A program made the translations under genes and the position numbers. Below are positions 1 to 9,317 of a stretch of DNA of 27,675 nucleotides, piece by piece. How positions within the stretch are numbered: position 1 is the stretch's first letter; each line of letters starts with the position of its first letter. Below the pieces are notes generated by a model, which worked only from the letters and a program-made list of their open reading frames with translations, was not told where the DNA came from and ran no database searches. Origin of the DNA: Eubacteriales bacterium (GTDB lineage Bacteria; Bacillota; Clostridia; Peptostreptococcales; Anaerovoracaceae); assembly GCA_029098205.1 (NCBI GenBank), contig JAQXNW010000080.1, positions 1 through 27,675 on the forward strand. The letters are read 5' to 3'.

Positions 1-1
1 G

Positions 2-1900
2 AACCGTCCGGACTGCCTCTGCATGCTCGGAATGGCGAGAGAGGCTGCCGCGACCTTTGACGAGAAGATGCGCTATCCGGAAACCGAATGCGAGAAGACC
101 GACGAGGACGCGAAGGATTATATTCAGGTTGAAGTCCGTTCGGATCTCTGCAAACGGTACACCGCGCGCGTCGTGAAGGACGTGAAAATCGGACAGTCCC
201 CATGGTGGATGCAGAAGCGCCTTATGGCTGCGGGAATGCGTCCGATCAATAATATCGTAGACATCACGAATTTCGTTATGCTGGAGTACGGACAGCCGCT
301 TCACGCATTTGACATCAATCACCTTGAAGGCCGGAAGATCATCGTAGATACGGCGGAAGAGGGAGAGAATTTCACGACGCTGGACGGAACAGAGCGGACA
401 CTTCATTCGGATATGCTGATGATCCGGGATAAGAAGAAACCGGTTGCGGTTGCAGGCGTCATGGGCGGACTGAATTCGGAAATCACCGATGCGACGGATA
501 CAGTCGTACTGGAATCTGCGGCCTTTGTCGGATCCAGCGTCCGCCTGACTGCGAAAGCGCTGGGACTCCGTACCGAAGCTTCTTCCAGAATTGAAAAGGG
601 ACTGGACCCGAACAACTGCGAAGCGGCTGCAGACCGTTTTTGCCGCTTAGTCGAGATGCTCGGATGCGGCAAGGTCCTGAACGGATCGGTTGATGTCTAT
701 CCGGTTCCGGAGAAGGCGCCGGTCGTTACAGCGCGTGTCAGCCGCATCAATAAGGTTCTCGGAACCGATATCTCCCGAGAGCAGATGGTTTCCTACCTTG
801 AGAAGCTGGAAATGAAGGTGGAAGGAGAAGGCGACAGTCTGGTTGTTACGCCGCCGACCGTCCGCCAGGATCTTCTTGAGGAAGTGGATTACGTAGAGGA
901 AGTTGCCAGAATGTACGGATATGACAATATCCCGATGACGCTTCCGGCGCTTTCCGCGCATCCGTTTGTTTCGGACAGCTGGGCGCTCCGTGAAAAAGCA
1001 AGAAAGCTTCTTACCGGCATGGGAGCGACAGAAATTCAGACTTTGTCCTTCTCGAACCAGAAGGTGCTGGACCGTGCCGGCGTTACGAAAGACGCGCCGA
1101 TCCGGGATATGGTGAAGCTCATCAATCCGATGGGAGAAGATACCGAATGCATGCGTTCAATCCTTCTTCCGAACATGCTGGATGTTCTTGCTACGAATTA
1201 TTCCCGCAACATCGAAAGAGTGCGCGCTTTTGAGATTGCGGTGACATTCCATAGAAATCCGGAGGGCGATGATGTTCTTCCGATCGAGAAGAAAGACCTC
1301 TCCATTGGCTTCTACGGTGAGAAGGAATCGTTCTTTACGCTGAAGGGCGTCATCGAACGGCTTCTGGAGCGTCTTGGAGTGCATGGGACTAAATATGAGA
1401 AGAAAACGGAGTTCCCGACATTCCATCCGGGCCGCTGCGCGAGAATCACAGCGGAGACCGAGGACGGCGAGCGGGTTCTGATCGGTCTGATGGGTGAAGT
1501 TCATCCGGATGTACTGGAAAATTACGGAATCGGAGAGAGAGCGTACGGCGCTGAGCTCTTCTTCGACCGGATTACAGAAATCGCGAAACGGGAAATTCAT
1601 TACGAAAGACTTCCGCAGTTCCCGTCTACGTCAAGAGACATTGCGCTGGTTGTCGATGAGAAACAGGAGGTAGGAGCGATCGAGGATGTCATCCGGAGTT
1701 CGGATGTCGAGCTGTTCGATGATGTGAAGCTTTTCGATATCTACCGCGGCATTCCGATTCCGCCGGGGAAGAAGAGCTGCGCGTTCAGCATTACATACCG
1801 GAGCCCGGACCGTACGCTGACGGATCAGGAAGCAGACGAGGCGCACAGGAAGATGACAGAGCTTCTGGTAAAGACATTCCGTGCGGAAGTCCGCGAATAA
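2..1900 (+). CDS. pheT: Phenylalanyl-tRNA synthetase beta subunit, 5' truncated by window edge
   Basis: This is the beta chain of the alpha2-beta2 phenylalanyl-tRNA synthetase, which charges tRNA-Phe in the cytoplasm. The frame is open from base 2 without a start, so the N-terminal part lies outside the window. About 632 codons are visible, while family members are usually near 800 residues, so the tRNA-binding OB-fold region is probably what is missing. Visible in order are the B3/B4 editing region (about 150-650), the B5 domain (about 720-945, ending in the typical ARMYGYDNIP segment), the catalytic-like core, and a C-terminal FDX-ACB anticodon-binding domain (about 1600-1890, beginning RLPQFPSTSRDIALVV). 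The gene ends in TAA and zapA follows after 91 nt. The alpha subunit gene is expected just upstream. Assignment is very secure. Confidence 0.97.
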   Translation, partial: NRPDCLCMLGMAREAAATFDEKMRYPETECEKTDEDAKDYIQVEVRSDLCKRYTARVVKDVKIGQSPWWMQKRLMAAGMRPINNIVDITNFVMLEYGQPLHAFDINHLEGRKIIVDTAEEGENFTTLDGTERTLHSDMLMIRDKKKPVAVAGVMGGLNSEITDATDTVVLESAAFVGSSVRLTAKALGLRTEASSRIEKGLDPNNCEAAADRFCRLVEMLGCGKVLNGSVDVYPVPEKAPVVTARVSRINKVLGTDISREQMVSYLEKLEMKVEGEGDSLVVTPPTVRQDLLEEVDYVEEVARMYGYDNIPMTLPALSAHPFVSDSWALREKARKLLTGMGATEIQTLSFSNQKVLDRAGVTKDAPIRDMVKLINPMGEDTECMRSILLPNMLDVLATNYSRNIERVRAFEIAVTFHRNPEGDDVLPIEKKDLSIGFYGEKESFFTLKGVIERLLERLGVHGTKYEKKTEFPTFHPGRCARITAETEDGERVLIGLMGEVHPDVLENYGIGERAYGAELFFDRITEIAKREIHYERLPQFPSTSRDIALVVDEKQEVGAIEDVIRSSDVELFDDVKLFDIYRGIPIPPGKKSCAFSITYRSPDRTLTDQEADEAHRKMTELLVKTFRAEVRE

Positions 1901-1991
1901 TCGGCGGATTTACGGTTCATCGCTTATTAACGATTTATCGTACGCTTGATTCATTCTGCGGGAAGCTGTCCGCTGCCAGAGAGGAAAACAT

Positions 1992-2447
1992 ATGGGAGTC
2001 AAAGTAAAGATTTTTGGACAGGAATATATCATCGCGGGGGAAGAGTCACCGGAGGAAATCCAGAAAATCGCGGAATATGTCGACAACAAGATGCGGATCA
2101 TTTCCCGTATGACAGGAAATGAAGGACTGGGTCAGACGGCGACGCTGACGGCGCTGAATGTGGCAGAAGAATACTTTGAGACGCTGGAGAAGCTGGAGCA
2201 GCAGAAAGCGGCTGCGGAGAAGGCGAAGAAGGATGTGAATCATTACATCAAGATGCTGGAGGAAACGAAGACTTCCTATATCTCCGCGAAGGAGCAGCTG
2301 GATCAGCTGAAATCCGAGAATAAAAATGCAGGAGATCAATACCGGGAGTTGGAGAAGAAATGCTCTGAGTTTGAAAATTCGATTTTTGATCTGCAGATGG
2401 AAAACATTCAGCTGAAAAGTGAGCTCGAAAAGCAGGATAAGCGCTGA
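1992..2447 (+). CDS. zapA: Cell division protein ZapA
   Basis: The product is a 151-residue ZapA, a small cytoplasmic protein that binds FtsZ and promotes Z-ring assembly. The N-terminal half (residues 1-60) has the family pattern, starting MGVKVKIFGQEYII and followed by a segment on EYVDNKM. From about residue 65 to the end it is a long, charged coiled coil rich in Glu, Lys, Gln and Leu, longer than in many ZapA proteins of about 90-110 residues. The ATG is preceded by a purine-rich GAGAGGAAA site. It lies between pheT and mutS2, a conserved neighbourhood in Clostridia, and mutS2 starts only 11 nt after its stop, so the two are probably co-transcribed. What the long coiled coil does is not evident from the sequence. 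Confidence 0.9.
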   Translation: MGVKVKIFGQEYIIAGEESPEEIQKIAEYVDNKMRIISRMTGNEGLGQTATLTALNVAEEYFETLEKLEQQKAAAEKAKKDVNHYIKMLEETKTSYISAKEQLDQLKSENKNAGDQYRELEKKCSEFENSIFDLQMENIQLKSELEKQDKR

Positions 2448-2458
2448 AGAAAGGGAAT

Positions 2459-4831
2459 ATGAATCGGAAAGCGTTACGAATACTGGACTATAATAAAATA
2501 AAGGATCTTCTGGCAGATGAGGCCGGATGCGAGATGTCCCGCCGGATGGCGAGAAGGCTCCGGCCTATGTCTGAGATCCGAGATATCGAGAACGCATTAA
2601 GGTCAACCACAGAAGCGGTTGACCTTCTTGCGCATAAGGGCGCGCTTCCATGCGAAGGGATTTATGACATCCGGGATATCCTGAGTCTGTCGGAGAAGGG
2701 AAGCATTCTTTCCATGCGGCAGCTACTTCAGGTTCACACGGATCTTGCGATCGCGTCTCAGGTTGTGCATTTCCTGAAAGGGGATGTGCCGGAGATGCCG
2801 CATATTATGGAAATCGCGGAGCTGATTACCGAAGAGCCGGAACTGGAAAGGGAAATCGACCGCTGCATCGTTTCCGAGGATGAGATGGCGGATGACGCGT
2901 CGCGGGAACTTCGAAGGATCCGCGGTGACATACGGAAAGAAAGCGCCGCGATCCGGACCCGCCTGGAACGGATCATCGGCAGCAGTACAAACCGTCTTTA
3001 TCTTCAGGACGCGATCGTTACGATGCGGGACGGAAGATACGTAATTCCCGTAAAAAGCGAACACCGGCAGAAATTCCCGGGGATTGTGCATGATCAGTCC
3101 AAGGGCGGGCAGACCTTGTTCATCGAGCCGCAGGTTATTATTGATATGAATAACGAGCTCCGGGAGCTTGGCCTCGCGGAAGAAGCCGAAATCCAGAGAA
3201 TTCTGGAGTCGCTTTCAAATGAGGTCGGCGGACGCGCCCGTGTCATTCGGAATAACCAGGAACTTCTGACCGAACTTGACTTTATAATGGCGAAGGCGAA
3301 GCTGTCTTCGAAGATGAACGGAGAAGAACCGAAGCTGAGTCAGGAAGGAAAGCTTTCCCTCGTGCAGGCGCGGCATCCGCTTCTGGACCCCCGAAAGGCC
3401 GTTCCGGTGACCGTGTCTCTCGGAGATGATTTCCATACGCTGGTGATTACCGGTCCGAATACAGGTGGAAAGACGCTTACGCTGAAGACGGTCGGTCTTC
3501 TTTCGCTGATGGCGCTTTCGGGCATGCATATTCCGGCCTCCTCCGAGAGTGTGATCCCCGTTTATCAGGATATTTTCGCGGATATCGGCGACGAGCAGAG
3601 CATTGAGCAGAGTCTTTCCACTTTTTCGGCGCACATGAAAAATACCGTGTATATCATCGAGCACGCGCGGGAAAATACGCTGGTGCTTCTGGATGAGCTG
3701 GGAGCGGGCACAGACCCGACCGAGGGCGCTGCGATCGGCATCGCGATTCTTGAGCAGCTTCTTGAGAACGGCGTATGCACTTTGGCAACGACGCATTATA
3801 ACGAAATAAAAAAATACGCTTTGTCGACAAAGGATGTAGAGAATGCATCCATGGAATTTGATGTAGAATCCCTTCGTCCGACGTACCGGCTTCTGATCGG
3901 AGTTCCTGGAAAGTCGAACGCGTTCGCGATTTCCAAGAGGCTCGGGCTTCCGGACGCGGTGATCCGAAGAGCGGAGACCTTCCTCGATCAGGGCGATGTG
4001 GAATTTGATGATTTGATGGCATCGATCGAAGCGGACCGGCGCGCGGCGGAAAAGGACCGGGAAACCGCTTCCCGTCTTCAGCTGTCAGCGAAGGAACGGG
4101 CGGAGGAGACAGCAAAGGCGGAGAAAGAGCTTCAGAAAAAGAAAGAAGAGATTCTTCGGAATGCGCGGCATGAAGCCAGAGAAATCGTGCGCGACGCGGA
4201 GCGGACGGCAAAGGACGTCCGGAAAGAGCTTAGGAGTCTGTCAAAAGAAGAGAGTCTGGGCGAACGAAACAAGCGCATGAAAGTGCAGGAGGAGCGCCTT
4301 CGGAAGAAAGAAGAGCAGTACCAGGAGCCTCTCGTTCAGCGTGTGAACAGCAATCCGGTGCGGGCAGGAGAGCTTAAGGTCGGAGACCGTGTGAAGGTTC
4401 TGACGCTTGGCGCGAACGGAGAGATTATTACGCTTCCGGACGAGAAGGGAGAACTGACTGTCCGGGCAGGGATCGCGAAGGTGAAGGTTCATCTTTCCGA
4501 TCTTACGCTTCTTAATGACGGATCGAAGAAAGCGCGGAAAAAGAAAACGGTTTCTTCTTCCTATGCGGGTATTTCAAAATCCATGTCCGTATCCCCCCGT
4601 ATCGATGTTCGGGGAGAAAATCTGGATGACGCCAGAATGGATGTCGAAAAATATCTGGATGATGTGTCTTTGTCCGGGCTTAAGGAAGTAACGGTCATTC
4701 ACGGACGGGGCGAAGGCATATTAAAGGACGGTCTTCGGCGGTATTTCCGGACGAACCGTCATATTGCCTCTTTCCGGCCCGGCGCATATAATGAAGGCGG
4801 CGAAGGCGTTACAATCATAACCATGCGCTGA
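2459..4831 (+). CDS. mutS2: MutS2: MutS-family ATPase with Smr nuclease domain
   Basis: The 790-residue product is MutS2, a dimeric ATPase-nuclease. Members of this family have been linked to suppression of homologous recombination and, in Bacillus, to rescue of collided ribosomes, rather than to mismatch repair. It lacks the MutS mismatch-recognition domain and starts directly in the lever/clamp region. The ATPase carries Walker A GPNTGGKT near residues 332-339 and Walker B LLDELGAGTDP around Asp412. A long charged coiled coil spans about 510-630, and a KOW-like segment follows. The C-terminal Smr domain begins near residue 713 (IDVRG) and holds HGRGEG near 748, slightly different from the common HGxGtG but with the His and Gly residues kept. 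The length matches the family. The site AAAGGGAA supports this ATG. Confidence 0.96.
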   Translation: MNRKALRILDYNKIKDLLADEAGCEMSRRMARRLRPMSEIRDIENALRSTTEAVDLLAHKGALPCEGIYDIRDILSLSEKGSILSMRQLLQVHTDLAIASQVVHFLKGDVPEMPHIMEIAELITEEPELEREIDRCIVSEDEMADDASRELRRIRGDIRKESAAIRTRLERIIGSSTNRLYLQDAIVTMRDGRYVIPVKSEHRQKFPGIVHDQSKGGQTLFIEPQVIIDMNNELRELGLAEEAEIQRILESLSNEVGGRARVIRNNQELLTELDFIMAKAKLSSKMNGEEPKLSQEGKLSLVQARHPLLDPRKAVPVTVSLGDDFHTLVITGPNTGGKTLTLKTVGLLSLMALSGMHIPASSESVIPVYQDIFADIGDEQSIEQSLSTFSAHMKNTVYIIEHARENTLVLLDELGAGTDPTEGAAIGIAILEQLLENGVCTLATTHYNEIKKYALSTKDVENASMEFDVESLRPTYRLLIGVPGKSNAFAISKRLGLPDAVIRRAETFLDQGDVEFDDLMASIEADRRAAEKDRETASRLQLSAKERAEETAKAEKELQKKKEEILRNARHEAREIVRDAERTAKDVRKELRSLSKEESLGERNKRMKVQEERLRKKEEQYQEPLVQRVNSNPVRAGELKVGDRVKVLTLGANGEIITLPDEKGELTVRAGIAKVKVHLSDLTLLNDGSKKARKKKTVSSSYAGISKSMSVSPRIDVRGENLDDARMDVEKYLDDVSLSGLKEVTVIHGRGEGILKDGLRRYFRTNRHIASFRPGAYNEGGEGVTIITMR

Positions 4832-4848
4832 GCGGAGGAAAATTCAGG

Positions 4849-5361
4849 ATGATGATCGTGAGCCGGTGTCTTCTGGGAGACGCCTGTAAGTATAACGGAG
4901 GGGACAACCGCTGTGAGGCTGTTATTGACTTCCTCTCCGGAAAGACGGTTTTTCCGGTCTGCCCGGAGACCGCAGGCGGTCTTCCCCGACCGAGGGAGCC
5001 TGCGGAAATTCAGGGAAGCCGTGTTGTAGACAGAAACGGCGTTGACCGGACGGACGCTTTTATAGAAGGTGCGGTGAAATCTCTTTCAGATGCGGAAGCG
5101 TATGCGGAGGAATCAGGAGAGCCGGTCGAGGGCGCGATTCTGAAAGCAAACAGTCCGTCCTGCGGCGTCGGAGCGGTTTATGACGGAACGTTTTCCGGCC
5201 GGAAGGTGCAGGGAGACGGTATTTTTGCGGGGATGCTCCGGAAGCGGGGGATTCCTCTCCGGACGGAGAAGGATTTTTCGGATTTTTCGGATCCGCTGAA
5301 ATCCGACGCGGCCAAGGCTCCGGAACCGGAAAAACAGGAATCAGTAAAAACCACGAAATAG
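4849..5361 (+). CDS. DUF523 protein, TudS-like (possible thiouracil desulfidase)
   Basis: This 170-residue cytoplasmic protein belongs to the DUF523 family. The family includes TudS, an oxygen-sensitive enzyme that removes sulfur from 2-thiouracil using a [4Fe-5S] cluster held by three cysteines. The family landmarks are all present: SRCLLGDACKYNGG (Cys7, Cys13), VCPE (Cys38, Glu40), GGLPRPREPAEI, and KANSPSCG (Cys105). An additional Cys22 is not a usual landmark as far as I know. The last 30 residues are charged and low in complexity. It sits 17 nt after mutS2, so it is probably in the same transcript. The first of two adjacent ATG codons was taken as start, with GGAGGA upstream; the second is equally possible. 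Family membership is secure, while the substrate is inferred by analogy only. Confidence 0.82.
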   Translation: MMIVSRCLLGDACKYNGGDNRCEAVIDFLSGKTVFPVCPETAGGLPRPREPAEIQGSRVVDRNGVDRTDAFIEGAVKSLSDAEAYAEESGEPVEGAILKANSPSCGVGAVYDGTFSGRKVQGDGIFAGMLRKRGIPLRTEKDFSDFSDPLKSDAAKAPEPEKQESVKTTK

Positions 5362-5421
5362 TAAAATCAGAATAAATAAGAGTATTAGAATAAGAGAAGG
5401 AACAAAGAACGGAGAAAACAG

Positions 5422-7143
5422 ATGGTTGATTTTAAGGAAAGCATCGCGGAAGCCGTCCAGCCTCTGGTGCCGGAGCTTTCGAAGGACGAAATCCGGGATC
5501 TGATTGAGATCCCACAGGATGAAAAAATGGGTGATTACGCGATTCCATGTTTTAAGCTGGCGAAGTTCCGCCATATGGCGCCGGATAAAATCGCGAAGGA
5601 CGTTGCGGAGCATGTGAGCGGAGAAGACTTTATCCGGGAAGTCCGTCCTGTGAGAGCTTATGTGAATTTCTTCCTGAACCGGGAAGAGGCCGCGCGGCCT
5701 GTGATCGCAGAGGCGATGGATTATGAAAATTTCGGACGGAGCATGGAAGGAAACGGAAAGACGATTGTCATCGATTTTTCATCTCCGAACATCGCGAAGC
5801 CGTTTCATATCGGACATATCCGGAGCACGGTCATCGGAAATTCGCTTTACAAGATCTTTGATCTGCTCGGATATAACGTTGTCCGCAGCAACCACCTAGG
5901 CGACTACGGTACGCAGTTCGGAAAGATGATCGCCGCGTACCGTCACTGGGGAAGCGTGGAAGAAGTAGAGAAAGAGCCGATTAAAACGCTTCTCAGCTAT
6001 TACACCCGTTTCCACAGAGAGGCGGAGGAAAATCCGGAGCTGAATGAGGAAGCGCGCCAGGCGTTCAACAATCTGGAGCACGGGAAGGAAGAGGAAGTCC
6101 GTCTCTGGAAATGGTTTACAGAGATGTCGATGAAGGAATTCAACCGGGTCTATGACATGCTCGGAATCGACTTCGACGTTTATGACGGAGAGAGCATGTA
6201 TTCCGATATGATGCCGGCCAGAATCCAGGAGCTGAAGGACAAAGGACTTCTTCAGGAATCCAACGGCGCCGGGATTGTCGATTTGTCCGAATACGATATG
6301 CCGCCGGCTTTGATCACGAAATCCGACGGAACGTCTCTCTATTGCACGAGGGATATCGCGACCGCGGTATACCGCAAGGAAACGTACGATTTTTATAAAA
6401 ATATTTATGTGGTCGCATCGCAGCAGACTTTGTACTTCCGTCAGCTTAAAAAAGTTCTTGAGCTTATGGGATATGACTGGGCAGAGGACTGCGTGCATGT
6501 TCCGTTCGGCATGGTCAGCCTGGAAGAGGGCACGATGTCGACCAGAAAGGGCCGCGTAGTATTCCTCGAGGATGTCCTTAACAAAGCGATCGAGAAGACG
6601 GGAGAGATCATCCGCGAGAAGAACCCGGCCGCGTCTGACGAGCAGGTGCAGGAAGCCGCGAAAATCGTCGGCGTCGGAGCGGTTATGTTTAACGAGCTTT
6701 CGAACGGCCGGATTAAAGATTACGTATTCTCCTGGGATCATGTGCTGAACTTTGACGGCGAAACCGGTCCTTACGTGCAGTATACGCATGCACGCTGCAT
6801 GAGCGTGCTTCGGAATGCGGGTGAAGAGACGATTGCGGATGCGAAGGATATGGAGAAGCTGAACATGAAATATCTGAACTCCGACAGCGCATACGGACTG
6901 ATCCGTCTAATTCACGCGTTCCCGGGGACGATTCAGGATGCGGCGGATAAATACGAACCGTCGATTGTTACGCGTCTTCTGATCGACACGGCGCAGGCTT
7001 ACAATAAGTTTTATCACGATGAGCATATTCTCGTTGACGATAAAGAGGAGCGGGCAGCGAAGGTCGCGCTTACGATCGCGGCGAAGAATGCGATCCGGAG
7101 AGGATTGGATCTTCTCGGACTGAAAGCACCGGAAAGGATGTAA
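5422..7143 (+). CDS. argS: Arginyl-tRNA synthetase
   Basis: This is a class I aminoacyl-tRNA synthetase of 573 residues that attaches arginine to tRNA-Arg in the cytoplasm. The N-terminal additional domain (residues 1-110) leads into the catalytic domain with the HIGH motif in PFHIGHIRST (His129-His132). The KMSKS-equivalent loop is MSTRKG near residues 372-377, a relaxed version common in ArgS. The C-terminal half has the helical DALR anticodon-binding domain, with FDGETGPYVQYTHARC marking its start, and ends in the typical GLDLLGLKAPERM. Length is normal. The start has GGAGAA upstream. Downstream, the radical SAM gene begins 3 nt after the stop, so translation may be coupled. Confidence 0.97.
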   Translation: MVDFKESIAEAVQPLVPELSKDEIRDLIEIPQDEKMGDYAIPCFKLAKFRHMAPDKIAKDVAEHVSGEDFIREVRPVRAYVNFFLNREEAARPVIAEAMDYENFGRSMEGNGKTIVIDFSSPNIAKPFHIGHIRSTVIGNSLYKIFDLLGYNVVRSNHLGDYGTQFGKMIAAYRHWGSVEEVEKEPIKTLLSYYTRFHREAEENPELNEEARQAFNNLEHGKEEEVRLWKWFTEMSMKEFNRVYDMLGIDFDVYDGESMYSDMMPARIQELKDKGLLQESNGAGIVDLSEYDMPPALITKSDGTSLYCTRDIATAVYRKETYDFYKNIYVVASQQTLYFRQLKKVLELMGYDWAEDCVHVPFGMVSLEEGTMSTRKGRVVFLEDVLNKAIEKTGEIIREKNPAASDEQVQEAAKIVGVGAVMFNELSNGRIKDYVFSWDHVLNFDGETGPYVQYTHARCMSVLRNAGEETIADAKDMEKLNMKYLNSDSAYGLIRLIHAFPGTIQDAADKYEPSIVTRLLIDTAQAYNKFYHDEHILVDDKEERAAKVALTIAAKNAIRRGLDLLGLKAPERM

Positions 7144-7146
7144 TGA

Positions 7147-8019
7147 ATGCGTTACGAAGGAGATATTTACCGTCCCCCGAGCGAGGCGTACAGTCTTCTG
7201 GTCCAGGTGACCGTAGGCTGTACGCATAACACATGCACATTTTGCAGCATGTTCAAGGACAAGCGTTTTCATGTCCGGAAAATAGAAGAGGTTCTGGAGG
7301 ATCTGGAGGACGCAAGGCGCCGCTACCGGTATATCGAGCGGATGTTCCTGTGCGATGGGGATGCGCTTTGTCTTAAGAATGAGAAGCTTCTGGTGATTCT
7401 GGACAAAATCCGGGAGCTCTTCCCGGAAACCCGGCAGGTGAATATTTACGGGAATGCCATCGACGTCAATCACAAGACGGACGATGAGCTGAGAGAGCTC
7501 CGCGATCATGGCGTAAGAATCGTCTATATCGGCGCTGAATCCGGGAGCGACAAAGTTCTTAAGGCTGTGAACAAGGGCTCTACCCGCGCGGAAATCATCC
7601 GGGCTGTCCAGCGGATTGAGGCTGCGGGCCTCAAGGCTTCGGTGACGTTTATTTCCGGCCTTGCCGGAAAGGAAGGCTGGGAGGATCACGCTGTCGAGAG
7701 CGGAACAATGATTACGGAAATGAACGCGTCGTACGTTGCTCTCCTGACATTGATTGTCGACCCGCGGGCTCCGATCTCCCAGGAAATTGAATCGGGGAAA
7801 CTGCATCTTCTTACACCTATAGAGGTTCTTCAGGAGACAAAGCTTCTTCTTGAGCACGCGAATCCCGAAAAGAGCTGCGTCTTCCGGAGCAATCACGCAT
7901 CGAACTATGTCAATCTCGCGGGAAATCTTCCGGAGGACCGGGACGGCATGATTCAGGCGCTGGATCGCGCGCTGGCGGATCCTTCGCTTCTCCGGAGCGA
8001 ATATCTCCGGGGGCTTTAA
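7147..8019 (+). CDS. Radical SAM protein (Elp3/MiaB-type fold), function unknown
   Basis: The 290-residue product is a radical SAM enzyme, expected to cleave S-adenosylmethionine with a [4Fe-4S] cluster. The cluster motif is GCTHNTCTFC, with Cys25, Cys30 and Cys33. The spacing is C-x4-C-x2-C, one residue longer than the textbook C-x3-C-x2-C. This spacing is familiar in a branch of uncharacterised bacterial radical SAM proteins with the GCxHNxCTFC signature. Further support comes from a core strand FLCDGDAL, YIGAESGSDKVLKAVNKG (SAM-contacting region) and SVTFISGLAG. No B12-binding, TRAM or SPASM domain is visible, so it is a minimal core. It starts 3 nt after argS with GGAAAGG upstream, which suggests a shared transcript. 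I cannot assign a substrate. Confidence 0.85.
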   Translation: MRYEGDIYRPPSEAYSLLVQVTVGCTHNTCTFCSMFKDKRFHVRKIEEVLEDLEDARRRYRYIERMFLCDGDALCLKNEKLLVILDKIRELFPETRQVNIYGNAIDVNHKTDDELRELRDHGVRIVYIGAESGSDKVLKAVNKGSTRAEIIRAVQRIEAAGLKASVTFISGLAGKEGWEDHAVESGTMITEMNASYVALLTLIVDPRAPISQEIESGKLHLLTPIEVLQETKLLLEHANPEKSCVFRSNHASNYVNLAGNLPEDRDGMIQALDRALADPSLLRSEYLRGL

Positions 8020-8067
8020 ATTCGGAATTTTGCATTATCAAATTTCGCAGAACATTGGGAGGAAGGT

Positions 8068-9114
8068 ATGGATAAAAACAAGAAAGAGCGGATTACAAAA
8101 TATCTGACGCCGAAACTGGACCGGTTCCTGTTCGGAGAACTTCCGGAAGCCTTCCTTCAGGAGACAGGAACGGAAAGCTTTATGGCGGGCGTTCCCTTCC
8201 CGGTGGAAAAAACGCATCTTACGGATGACAGTCTGAGTGCGGTTTCGATCGCCCGGAATATGGCCTTTGTCCTCGGCGCGGATCCGGATTTTCGGTACGG
8301 AGAGCAGTATCTTCGGTTTATCCGCACGCTCTTTACAGAGGATTTCAAACGGCCGCTGATTAAGGAAGCGGCGGAATCCGCGAAGAAAGAAGATTTCGAG
8401 ACGGCCTGCATATTCTGCCGCGCCACGCTTTTATTCGATCCGGAGAACCGGGATGCACTTCTTCTTTACGGGCAGGCGCTCCATGACGCATACGAGGCGA
8501 AAGCGGAGGAAGAGAATCCGTCTCTTTCCGATGAAGAATACATCGGAAATTTCAAGGCGGAATCCATGGAGGTTTTTGAGCGCATCACGGTTCTTTATCC
8601 GGAGGAGCCGGCGCCGTACTATTATCTTGGATACGCGTATCTGAATCTGGGACTTTATAATAAGTCGCGGCTTACTTTTCTTGAATTCACCAGGCTTTCA
8701 AAGAGTGAAGACGAGAAGAAGGAAGCGCAGGATCTGATTCGTCAGCTGAAGGATCCCTGCATTCTTGAAGAGGGCGTCAACCGGATTCTTTCCGGACATC
8801 CGGAGACCGGAATCGATATCCTTTCCGAGTACGAAAATCACCCGGAATACGGAAAGTGGTGGCCGCTTTGGTATTATCTTGGAATCGCACACCGGGACAT
8901 CGGAAATACGGAAGAGGCGGTCAAAGATTTTCTTGCTGCGCTTCGGACATCGCCGAGCAACATTGATGTCATGAACGAACTGATTTCTTTATATGAATCT
9001 CTTGGGAATTCGGAAAAAGCGGAGAAATACCGTAAGAAAATCGGCGTCGTGAAAAAGAATCAGGAGATGGACCGGGAGCAGCGTCGGAAAGAATCCGGAA
9101 TGACTGTGTCCTGA
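8068..9114 (+). CDS. Tetratricopeptide-repeat protein, function unknown
   Basis: A 348-residue soluble protein with no signal peptide or membrane segment. TPR-like helical pairs are visible around residues 105-135 (a FETACIFCRATLLFDPENRDALLLYGQAL type pattern), 165-200 (PAPYYYLGYAYLNLGLYNKS) and 260-320 (LWYYLGIAHRDIGNTEEAVKDFLAALRTSP, then a last repeat with YESLGNSEKAEKY). The N-terminal 100 residues show no recognisable domain. TPR proteins act as protein-interaction scaffolds, and nothing here names the partner. It is the last gene of the pheT-to-TPR run, 48 nt after the radical SAM gene, with GGGAGGAAGG before the ATG and a probable terminator about 110 nt after its stop. Confidence 0.78.
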   Translation: MDKNKKERITKYLTPKLDRFLFGELPEAFLQETGTESFMAGVPFPVEKTHLTDDSLSAVSIARNMAFVLGADPDFRYGEQYLRFIRTLFTEDFKRPLIKEAAESAKKEDFETACIFCRATLLFDPENRDALLLYGQALHDAYEAKAEEENPSLSDEEYIGNFKAESMEVFERITVLYPEEPAPYYYLGYAYLNLGLYNKSRLTFLEFTRLSKSEDEKKEAQDLIRQLKDPCILEEGVNRILSGHPETGIDILSEYENHPEYGKWWPLWYYLGIAHRDIGNTEEAVKDFLAALRTSPSNIDVMNELISLYESLGNSEKAEKYRKKIGVVKKNQEMDREQRRKESGMTVS

Positions 9115-9317
9115 CGATTCGTTAACATACGATTCGTAAATAGGCTATCTGTAAAAAACGGTTTGATTTTGCTGTTTTAAATCGAAATGAGATTGCTAAA
9201 TTGTAAATAGGCGATTCGAAAACGAACGCATTTCCATCAAAGGCGGTATCCGCGTTATTTTTTTACATTAAAGTATTTGAATTTTCGATCGATTGACCCG
9301 GCTATAGAGTATCAGAA
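9115..9317. other. AT-rich intergenic stretch with short repeats upstream of the ATP synthase promoter
   Basis: No gene is visible here. CGATTCG occurs three times (9115-9121, 9130-9136, 9212-9218). GTAAATAGGC occurs twice (9136-9145 and 9203-9212). A 15-nt element at 9215-9229, TTCGAAAACGAACGC, recurs with one base fewer at 9383-9396 in the ATP synthase leader. These could be regulator binding sites or decayed repeats; the sequence does not decide. The probable terminator of the upstream gene lies within this stretch. Confidence 0.5.
9225..9264 (+). terminator. Probable intrinsic terminator after the TPR gene
   Basis: AACGC at 9225-9229 can pair with GCGTT at 9252-9256, and an inner GCGG-TAT-CCGC stem is an alternative at 9243-9253. 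Either is followed at once by ATTTTTTT (9257-9264). The stems are short, but the uninterrupted T run and the position between two operons favour a terminator. Confidence 0.5.

Noticed and set aside
5896..7896. Two long antisense open frames (297 and 329 codons) opposite argS and the radical SAM gene
   Set aside because: They lie fully inside well-identified genes, show no family pattern, and arise from the strong codon bias (few stop complements on the opposite strand).
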